Made by a program: the position numbers and the translations under genes | The notes under the pieces: model-generated | What the model was told of the DNA's origin: nothing | Databases searched by the model: none | Seen by the model: only the letters and a program-made list of their open reading frames with translations | In this document: piece by piece, positions 1 to 4,767 of the stretch | How the letters are laid out: each line of letters begins with the position of its first letter | Position numbering within the stretch: position 1 is the first letter of the stretch | Source of the DNA: Candidatus Woesearchaeota archaeon | GTDB taxonomy: Archaea > Nanobdellota > Nanobdellia > Woesearchaeales > UBA12501 | Direction of reading: 5' to 3' | DNA length: 7,165 bases | Assembly: GCA_014729495.1 (NCBI GenBank) | Contig: WJJV01000005.1 | Span: 1 to 7,165 of the forward strand

Positions 1-78
1 GTTGTGATAGTAAGAAAGATGAGGGATTCCTGGAAGCAGGATGTGGATCTAAAGGAAGACATAGGATACATGGGGTAA
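1..78 (+). CDS. 3' end of an unidentified gene upstream of adk (partial)
   Basis: An open frame runs from the window edge to a TAA at 76-78 and ends in ...WKQDVDLKEDIGYMG, four bases before the adk start. The tail is charged and soluble-looking, and I cannot assign it to a family. A second frame (starting at base 3) is also open and ends at TGA 84-86, which would overlap the adk ATG as ATGA, a typical coupling arrangement. I prefer the first frame because its residues look more protein-like, with fewer Cys/Gly clusters, but 25 codons cannot settle it. In either case the upstream gene is close enough to adk to suggest cotranscription. Confidence 0.4.
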   Translation, partial: VVIVRKMRDSWKQDVDLKEDIGYMG

Positions 79-82
79 TAAT

Positions 83-715
83 ATGAACATTATACTTTTA
101 GGCCCGCCTGGAACAGGCAAAGGAACGCAGGCAGAGCTTATTGAGAAAGAATACAATATCCCTCACATCTCAACAGGAGATATGTTCAGGGAGATTCAGA
201 AAGAGGACTCAGAGCTTGGCAGAAAAGTCAAGGATCTTATTGAAAACGGCAAGTTTGTGTCTGATGATGTGACAGTTGAGATTGTCAGGCAGAGGCTTGA
301 TAAAGCTGACTGCAAAGAAGGCTTTCTTCTTGACGGCTTTCCAAGAACAATACCTCAGGCAGAGGCTCTTGATGGAATAACAGAGATAGACAAGGTTATA
401 CTGATAAAATCATCTGATGAAGTGATTATCAGGAGGCTCAGCTCAAGAAGGCAGTGCAGTAATTGCAATGCAATCTACGGAATTGACAAGCCCTCTAAAG
501 AGCAGGGCAAGTGCGACAAATGCGGAGGAGAGCTTTATCAGAGGGATGATGACAAAGAGGAAGTCATCCAGAAAAGGCTTGACACTTACAGGCAGCAGAC
601 CGCTCCACTCATAGATTTCTACAGCAAGAAAGGCATACTGGCTGAAGTTGACGGAGAGCAGAAGATTTCCAAGATATTTGATGACATAAAGCAGATTCTC
701 AATCAGATCCAGTAG
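83..715 (+). CDS. adk: Adenylate kinase, long form with zinc-type LID domain
   Basis: Adenylate kinase interconverts ATP + AMP and 2 ADP in the cytosol. The 210-residue protein matches the usual 210-220 residues of the long (bacterial-type) form. Visible motifs are the P-loop GPPGTGKGT (7-15), the AMP-binding STGDMFR (30-36), DGFPRT (84-89), and the LID at about 120-160, which carries C125-x2-C128 and C144-x2-C147, the four-cysteine zinc site, followed by the RDDDKEEVIQKRL segment. The P-loop begins seven residues after the ATG, which fixes the start. Upstream is GGGG about eight bases from the ATG, a weak Shine-Dalgarno at best. Many archaea instead have the short, trimeric AdkA type, so this form is either typical of the lineage or bacterial in origin. 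The 3' end overlaps the convergent gene by 17 bases. Confidence 0.96.
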   Translation: MNIILLGPPGTGKGTQAELIEKEYNIPHISTGDMFREIQKEDSELGRKVKDLIENGKFVSDDVTVEIVRQRLDKADCKEGFLLDGFPRTIPQAEALDGITEIDKVILIKSSDEVIIRRLSSRRQCSNCNAIYGIDKPSKEQGKCDKCGGELYQRDDDKEEVIQKRLDTYRQQTAPLIDFYSKKGILAEVDGEQKISKIFDDIKQILNQIQ

Positions 716-1091
716 CTCTTATAGGATATATCTTACAAGGAGGCTCTTCATCATCCGATACAGAAGGAAGCGACAAAACATCTGCTGTATTCTCCAGCTG
801 GCTTGGCTCGTGCTTAACAGAAGGCTTAGAGTATACAACCACATTCTCAGCCATCCTTGTAAGTTCAGGAAAGTAGCCTCCAGACATCTGCCTTAGATAA
901 GTCCTTGTTAGCTCGCTGGCAGGATGGTCAAGGTTTTCAACATGGATATCCTTTCCTTTTATTGAATTCACTTTTGTGAGATATGTCTGGTGGCCATCTC
1001 CATTATGCACATTAAGAAGTATATAATTCCCAACTACAGACCTCAGGACCCTGTCACACCCAGCCCTGCCACTATCTTCTGGCTTTGTCAT
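699..1091 (-). CDS. Conserved-looking small protein of unknown function (130 aa)
   Basis: I do not recognise this family. The reading frame fills the space between adk and an AT-rich spacer, and base composition changes at its start, which supports real coding. Residues about 18-90 alternate hydrophobic and polar in a way that suggests a small beta-rich domain: GNYILLNVHNGDGHQTYLTK, a short turn, then KGKDIHVENL, followed by a helix-like LTRTYLRQM and a final strand ENVVVYS. Residues 91-130 are rich in Ser, Pro, Asp and Glu (SDDEEPP) and are probably disordered. There is no signal peptide, membrane segment or Cys/His metal site. A TATA-like box lies about 50 bases upstream and a GGGGGT tract 13 bases before the ATG. 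It could be a nucleic-acid-binding SH3/Sm-like barrel, but that rests only on strand pattern. Confidence 0.7.
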   Translation of the reverse strand: MTKPEDSGRAGCDRVLRSVVGNYILLNVHNGDGHQTYLTKVNSIKGKDIHVENLDHPASELTRTYLRQMSGGYFPELTRMAENVVVYSKPSVKHEPSQLENTADVLSLPSVSDDEEPPCKIYPIRATGSD

Positions 1092-1237
1092 CTTTATATG
1101 AGTACCCCCTAGAACCTAAAGAACTGGAGTTTTGGCTTTATTTATAAAACTTTCTATATGTTTTTATTATATAGTAGTTATTTCTATATATTGCTTATAT
1201 ATGAAGAATATAATAAGCTATCAATATCAAGAAAGGA
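1092..1237. other. AT-rich spacer between truD and the 130-aa gene
   Basis: This 146-base stretch is far richer in A and T than its flanks and holds no credible reading frame. It contains the presumed promoter of the 130-aa gene (minus strand) and a direct repeat TTTCTATAT at 1151-1159 and 1181-1189, exactly 30 bases apart, just upstream of that promoter. A short inverted pair, CTATAT (1154-1159) and ATATAG (1169-1174), lies between them. No strong hairpin plus T-tract terminator for truD is visible. Confidence 0.6.
1141..1148 (-). promoter_or_regulatory. Likely TATA box for the 130-aa gene
   Basis: Read on the minus strand this is TTTATAAA, close to the archaeal TATA consensus. A start site about 25 bases downstream would fall near 1119, leaving a leader of roughly 28 bases that contains GGGGG at 1105-1109, a possible though distant ribosome-binding site. 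Confidence 0.45.
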
Positions 1238-2179
1238 TCACTCAAACATCTGCCTTATAAGCTCTGTTGCATAGCAGCCTTTGGGCAGGAAGAAGCTGAT
1301 CTTGTAGGTCATAACACCTTTTTTCTCAATTTTCATGTCCTTTACATCAGCAAATACCTCTCTTTCACCACCCTCTGAACTAAGCTCAGGCATCTTCCTT
1401 ATTATGAAGTCCCTCTCTGTGACATTCTCTTTCTTCAGAATATCCTTTATTATGGCCTCAATCCTGTTGCTCTGGTAATCTGTGCCAAAACCTACCAGCG
1501 GAATACTGAAGTTCTTGGTTTCACGGATTTCCTCAGGTTTCTTTCCTTCAAGAAATTCCTTTACTGTCCTGTTCCAGATAAAGGACTGATAGGAATGGAC
1601 ATACATCATGAGAATCTTCTTAGGCAGCTGCTTCAATGCACCTGCATAGTTCTTTGGATGATCCTTGAGATATGCTCTTACAGCAGGCTCGTCAGCAAGC
1701 TGGGCTGCTTTCCTGAAGTCATCTTTTATCATTGCCCTGCCTATCTCTGCATTGCTGCTGCTGAACCTCTGTTCGCCGAAATAATTGATGAACCTGTCCA
1801 GCTTATTTGGAATATTGTCTGCGTCCCTCACAGTTATCTGAAATTCATTGCCCTCAAGATCGCCGAGGCTCACAGGCTCATCACTTCTGCCTATGAACTC
1901 AAGTCTGATTCCCTTGTGCCTGAATTTCTCAAGCTTCTTCTCGTATCCTACTCTGATTGAGATGACCTGCTCTGTAACAGCAGCCTTGTCTTTTGTTCCT
2001 GCAAAACCAAAGCTCTTCAGAGGAATCCTCAGGAATCCTGCTATCTTCTCAAGTGCGCCAATGGTTGTCCAGTCCTTTTTCTTAAGGATGAAATATGAAT
2101 AATTGCCTTCATCTTTTGGCTGCACTATGCTTCTTTCCTTTACAATAAAATCTTCTGGATTCTTTTTTATAATATACAT
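1238..2179 (-). CDS. truD: tRNA pseudouridine(13) synthase TruD/Pus7 family, compact form
   Basis: TruD isomerises uridine 13 of tRNAs to pseudouridine; eukaryotic Pus7 relatives also act at other sites. Recognition is firm: the N-terminal DFIVKE segment (10-15), catalytic motif GFAGTKDKAAVTEQ (58-71) with D64 as the expected catalytic Asp, NYFGEQRFSS (132-141), VHSYQSFIWN (194-203) and the C-terminal FFLPKGCYATELIRQMF (296-312). At 313 residues it is shorter than E. coli TruD (about 349) and clearly shorter than most archaeal and eukaryotic homologues (about 400 or more), so the TRUD insertion domain after residue 140 must be small. The ATG is five residues before the first conserved strand, so the start is secure. 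It is divergent from the hydrolase gene across 52 bases. Confidence 0.95.
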   Translation of the reverse strand: MYIIKKNPEDFIVKERSIVQPKDEGNYSYFILKKKDWTTIGALEKIAGFLRIPLKSFGFAGTKDKAAVTEQVISIRVGYEKKLEKFRHKGIRLEFIGRSDEPVSLGDLEGNEFQITVRDADNIPNKLDRFINYFGEQRFSSSNAEIGRAMIKDDFRKAAQLADEPAVRAYLKDHPKNYAGALKQLPKKILMMYVHSYQSFIWNRTVKEFLEGKKPEEIRETKNFSIPLVGFGTDYQSNRIEAIIKDILKKENVTERDFIIRKMPELSSEGGEREVFADVKDMKIEKKGVMTYKISFFLPKGCYATELIRQMFE

Positions 2180-2200
2180 AAGGTGCTATAAAACAAAAAG

Positions 2201-2209
2201 AATTAAAAA
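2201..2209. promoter_or_regulatory. A/T element placed to serve both truD and the first hydrolase gene
   Basis: AATTAAAAA on the plus strand, TTTTTAATT on the minus strand. Its centre (2205) is 27 bases from the plus-strand ATG at 2232 and 26 bases from the minus-strand ATG at 2179, the spacing expected for leaderless transcripts in both directions. A second plus-strand candidate, TATAAAA at 2187-2193, would give a leader of about 15 bases. The match to the TATA consensus is only partial in either orientation. Confidence 0.4.
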
Positions 2210-2231
2210 GCTTTGGTCTCCTGTTGTATTC

Positions 2232-3386
2232 ATGGCTGAAAAAGAACTGTTCAAGAAGGCATATGATATAGCAAAGAGAGATCTAAGAGCCTGCTATGCA
2301 GACAAAGGCATACTCGCAGGCCTGAAGAGATTTGATGACTATTGGGCACGTGACTCATTCTTTGCATCATTGGGAGCTCTCTGTATAGGTGACAACAAGA
2401 TTGTGAAAAAGAATCTTGAGCTTTTCCTCCAGTATCAGAAGCCTACAGGCCAGCTTCCAAGAAGGATTGACAGGTATCATGTAGGTCTTAAGTATCTTGG
2501 AATCCCTGTGAAAAGGGATCCTGTCAAGCCTAAGTACACCACTTCATTAGGTTACTGCTATTCTGTTGACCAGAACTCCCTGTTCATAATAGCGCTCTGC
2601 GAGTATGTGGAGAGAACAAAAGATTACAGTTTCCTTAAGAAGATATATCCTAAAGCAATTAAGGTCATGGACTGGAACTTCTCAAATGATCGAACAAGAG
2701 ACCTCCTTCTTGAGGAGGGATACTTTGCGAACTGGGAGGACACAATATTCTGGAGAGGCCAGCTTCCTTACACAAACATCCTGCATTACTGGGCACTGGA
2801 GTGCTTTGCAGGCATACTCAGGAAAGCAGGCCTGGAGTACAAGCATTACAGGAACATAGCCCAGAGAGTGAAGAAGAGGATAAATGATTATTTCTGGAAC
2901 AGAACCTATTATGAGAAGACAAAGAAGGCAACCTCAAAATTCCTCAGTGTGGATGCGAACCTGATTGCCATATTCTGCGATGTAGCTGACAGGAAGAAAG
3001 CAGAGAAAATAATGGATTACATCAGGAAGAAAGACATTGACTCAGACATGCCTATGAAGAACAGCTATCCAGGATATCCTCTGTGGAGGAACTCTCCTAC
3101 AAGACTGCTTACTCTGACTGCTGGTTATCATGGCTCTTATGGCTGGATATGGATAAGCTGTTTTGAGATCTTGGCCCTGATGTCCATAGGAAGAAAGAAA
3201 CGCGCTTTTGAACTCTTCAGAAGACTTTGCAGCAGAATTGTTGAGTTTGACGGGGTTTATGAGGTTTATTCCAAAGGAAAGCCTGTCAAGGGATTCATGG
3301 TTGAGTCTGAACAGCCGTTTGCATGGAGCGCAGGCCTGTTCTTGTACGCCTATGAGGCCATGAAAAAGCAAAAACTATTAAAATGA
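2232..3386 (+). CDS. Cytosolic six-hairpin glycoside hydrolase-like protein (GH15/GH63/debranching-enzyme fold), copy 1
   Basis: The 384-residue protein resembles the (alpha/alpha)6-barrel glycosidases (amylo-1,6-glucosidase, GH63, GH15 and MGH1-like families), which cleave alpha-glucosidic links. Supporting motifs are YWARDSFFASLG (37-48), typical of the substrate-pocket Arg-Asp, VDQNSLF (112-118), NWED (167-170) where an Asp acid is expected, VDAN (240-243), YHGSYGWIWIS (299-309), and the C-terminal EVYSKGKP (344-351) plus ESEQPFAWSAG (358-368), like the E-x-QP-x-x-WSA element of the debranching/GH63 group. There is no signal peptide, so it should act on intracellular glucan or disaccharide. 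ATG 2232 is chosen; the frame stays open back to 2103, but that part lies inside truD and reads as nonsense. The substrate is not deducible. The paralogue lies downstream beyond the tRNA. Confidence 0.82.
   Translation: MAEKELFKKAYDIAKRDLRACYADKGILAGLKRFDDYWARDSFFASLGALCIGDNKIVKKNLELFLQYQKPTGQLPRRIDRYHVGLKYLGIPVKRDPVKPKYTTSLGYCYSVDQNSLFIIALCEYVERTKDYSFLKKIYPKAIKVMDWNFSNDRTRDLLLEEGYFANWEDTIFWRGQLPYTNILHYWALECFAGILRKAGLEYKHYRNIAQRVKKRINDYFWNRTYYEKTKKATSKFLSVDANLIAIFCDVADRKKAEKIMDYIRKKDIDSDMPMKNSYPGYPLWRNSPTRLLTLTAGYHGSYGWIWISCFEILALMSIGRKKRAFELFRRLCSRIVEFDGVYEVYSKGKPVKGFMVESEQPFAWSAGLFLYAYEAMKKQKLLK
3376..3383 (+). promoter_or_regulatory. Likely TATA box of tRNA-Arg, inside the last codons of the hydrolase
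   Basis: TATTAAAA is centred about 29 bases before the tRNA 5' end, so transcription would begin about four bases upstream of mature tRNA position 1. It overlaps the codons for the final Leu-Leu-Lys of the hydrolase and abuts its TGA. Confidence 0.5.
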
Positions 3387-3408
3387 AACCCTCGATTCCT
3401 GATTCTAA

Positions 3409-3509
3409 GGGCCAGTAGCCTAGCCTGGATAGGGCGACAAGTGTCAGAAAAAAACACTCGCTAGAGCCTCCTAAGCTGTAGATCGAGGGTTCGAATCCCT
3501 CCTGGCCCG
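3409..3509 (+). tRNA. tRNA-Arg (anticodon CCT) with a 26-nt intron in the anticodon stem
   Basis: The acceptor GGGCCAG (3409-3415) pairs perfectly with CTGGCCC (3502-3508), with discriminator G at 3509 and no encoded CCA. The D stem is GCCT/GGGC (3418-3421/3432-3435) with GG in the loop. The T arm is GAGGG-TTCGAAT-CCCTC (3485-3501). The anticodon loop CTCCTAA (3468-3474) reads CCT. The 3' anticodon strand GCTGT (3475-3479) needs ACAGC opposite it; the sequence supplies ACA at 3437-3439 and GC at 3466-3467, interrupted by 26 bases. Removing these gives a standard 75-nt tRNA with a 5-nt variable loop. A20 in the D loop, C35 and G73 fit archaeal tRNA-Arg. It reads AGG codons. The gene lies 22 bases after the hydrolase stop, on the same strand. 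Confidence 0.93.
3439..3464 (+). other. Noncanonical tRNA intron (site 28/29, or 29/30 by one-base ambiguity)
   Basis: Because A occurs at both ends, removing 3439-3464 or 3440-3465 gives the same mature tRNA. The first option suits archaeal splicing better: AGTG (3440-3443) can pair with CGCT (3459-3462) as a four-base central helix with one G-U, flanked by ACA (3437-3439) and AGA (3463-3465) as three-base bulges, each cut after its second base. An outer helix GGGC (3432-3435) with GCCT (3466-3469) is possible but leaves G3436 unpaired. A competing hairpin AGTGT/ACACT (3440-3444/3454-3458) also exists. Confidence 0.75.
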
Positions 3510-3520
3510 TTCAATAAAGC

Positions 3521-3555
3521 AATCTTTTCGACTTCAGTCAGAAAGATTAGTTTTT
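3521..3555 (+). terminator. Hairpin plus T-tract terminator after tRNA-Arg
   Basis: AATCTTT (3521-3527) pairs with AAAGATT (3542-3548). Within the loop GAC (3530-3532) can pair with GTC (3537-3539). TTTTT follows at 3551-3555. Archaeal RNA polymerase stops at such T-tracts, and the distance (12 bases after the tRNA 3' end to the stem) fits a short tRNA precursor. Confidence 0.6.
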
Positions 3556-3567
3556 GGACGCTTCAAG

Positions 3568-3598
3568 ATCCCAGATGGCTGCCAGGAGTCGGGATTTT
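3568..3598 (+). other. Second imperfect hairpin upstream of the second hydrolase gene
   Basis: ATCCC (3568-3572) pairs with GGGAT (3591-3595), with an inner TGG/CCA stem (3576-3578/3582-3584), followed by a short T run. It could be a backup terminator or part of a leader for the next gene. The region 3510-3620 otherwise holds no clear TATA box or gene. Confidence 0.3.
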
Positions 3599-3620
3599 GT
3601 ACGTATCCTCTCAATCAACA

Positions 3621-4730
3621 ATGAACCTCACCCATATCAAAGAAGGACTGCGAATCTTCAGGCATTCACTCTACCTCAAGCTATTCAGCCATGACAGATA
3701 TACTGGAGATCCTGAAGAGGTCTGCAGGAAGATTGTTGATGACTGCTGGAACAATGAAAACAAGTATTTCATGACATCCACCGGAAATTTTGCTGAGTTC
3801 TGGTCGCGTGACTTCGGCATGTGCTGCGAGGCCCTGGTAAATCTTGGATATAAGCTTGAGGCTGCAGAGACACTTGATTATGCGCTTGCAGTATTTCAGA
3901 AAGCAGGAAGAATAACAACAACGATCACGCCCTCAGGAAAGCCTTATGATTTTCCAGGATTTGCATGCGATTCTCTTCCATTCATCATCAGATCGCTGAA
4001 GATTGTGAAATCTGACAAGCTTATCAGCAGATACAGGAAGTTTCTTGTCAAGGAGGTAAAAAGATATTTTGAGACTGCATTTGATCCGCTTACTGGAATG
4101 ATAAGGGCAGACAGAAGCTTCTCTTCAATGAAGGATTATTCAAAGAGAAAGTCATCAGCATATGACAACTGCATGGCAGCGATGCTTAAGAAAGACCTTG
4201 ATGAGCTCGGTCTGTTCAATCCTTTCAGGAGATTTGATATCAGGAAAGCAATAAAACAGGAATTGTGGAATGGAAAGTTCTTTTATGATGATCTTAACAA
4301 GCTGAATGTTGTTTATGGTGATACCCAGGTGTTTCCTTTCTGGACAGGTGCCTTCAATGATAAGAGGATGTTTGAGTCCTGCCTGAAAGAGATAAGGAAA
4401 GCAAAGCTTGACAGACCATTTCCATTGAGATACTCAAACCAGAGAAAGGTCAAAGGCCAGAGCATGGTCTGGCAGGAGTTCTTTGTAGGAGACTATGAGA
4501 GAGACACTGTTTGGATGCATATGGGTTTGTGTTATCTTGACTGTCTCAAGAGGTTTGGAAGGAAAAAGGAACTCAATAAGCATCTTGGACAGTATGCAAG
4601 ACAGATATCAGAACATAAGAGCTTTCTGGAGGTCTTTGACAGCAAAGGAGAGCCTTTCAGGACATTATTTTACAGGTGCGATGCAGGGATGCTCTGGGCT
4701 TCTAAGTTTGTTGATTTGACTACTCGGTAA
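3621..4730 (+). CDS. Six-hairpin glycoside hydrolase-like protein, diverged paralogue (copy 2)
   Basis: The 369-residue protein shares the layout of the first hydrolase. Matching landmarks, by eye, are FAEFWSRDFG (57-66) with YWARD, FACDSLPFII (114-123) with YSVDQNSLFII, MKD (170-172) with WED, YGDTQ (232-236) with SVDAN, DYERDTVWMHMG (291-302) with the GWIWIS segment, GRKK (313-316), and LEVFDSKGEP (336-345) with YEVYSKGKP. After that the copies differ: the SEQPFAWSAG stretch of copy 1 aligns with CDAGMLWAS (353-361), so its glutamates become R352 and D354. The enzyme may therefore be altered in activity or non-catalytic. It has no signal peptide. ATG 3621 is preferred; a TTG at 3597 would add eight residues. 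A T-tract terminator precedes it and no convincing promoter is seen. Confidence 0.75.
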   Translation: MNLTHIKEGLRIFRHSLYLKLFSHDRYTGDPEEVCRKIVDDCWNNENKYFMTSTGNFAEFWSRDFGMCCEALVNLGYKLEAAETLDYALAVFQKAGRITTTITPSGKPYDFPGFACDSLPFIIRSLKIVKSDKLISRYRKFLVKEVKRYFETAFDPLTGMIRADRSFSSMKDYSKRKSSAYDNCMAAMLKKDLDELGLFNPFRRFDIRKAIKQELWNGKFFYDDLNKLNVVYGDTQVFPFWTGAFNDKRMFESCLKEIRKAKLDRPFPLRYSNQRKVKGQSMVWQEFFVGDYERDTVWMHMGLCYLDCLKRFGRKKELNKHLGQYARQISEHKSFLEVFDSKGEPFRTLFYRCDAGMLWASKFVDLTTR

Positions 4731-4738
4731 TGGAAAAC

Positions 4739-4746
4739 TTTAAATA
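4739..4746 (+). promoter_or_regulatory. TATA box for the 461-aa HTH-repeat gene (leaderless)
   Basis: TTTAAATA matches the archaeal TATA consensus well and is centred 25-26 bases before the ATG at 4768, so transcription should start at or next to the start codon. It lies nine bases after the stop of the preceding gene, and no Shine-Dalgarno is present. Confidence 0.7.
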
Positions 4747-4767
4747 ACTCAGTCAGAATTTCCATAT

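Noticed and set aside
1092..1237. AT-rich spacer as a replication origin or CRISPR leader
   Set aside because: There are no origin-box repeats with Cdc6/Orc1 nearby, no spacer-repeat array and no cas genes; a promoter region is enough to explain it.
1595..1960. Plus-strand open frame opposite truD
   Set aside because: Antisense to conserved TruD motifs, with a Leu/Cys-rich low-quality translation.
2103..2231. In-frame upstream extension of the first hydrolase gene
   Set aside because: It lies within truD on the opposite strand, reads as a low-quality peptide, and the ATG at 2232 has suitable promoter spacing; homology begins after it.
3042..3371. Minus-strand open frame opposite the first hydrolase
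   Set aside because: Antisense shadow with no recognisable motif and no promoter.
3409..3509. tRNA gene as an integration site for a mobile element
   Set aside because: No copy of the tRNA 3' end occurs elsewhere in the window, and no integrase is present; the neighbouring genes look like ordinary chromosomal genes.
3510..3600. C/D-box guide RNA between the tRNA and the second hydrolase
   Set aside because: No convincing pair of RUGAUGA and CUGA boxes at guide-RNA spacing was found; the hairpins fit termination better.
3575..3694. Small plus-strand frame starting ATG GCT GCC, 39 codons, overlapping the start of the second hydrolase
   Set aside because: Out of frame with the conserved gene, begins inside a hairpin, and the peptide has no distinctive pattern; most likely chance.
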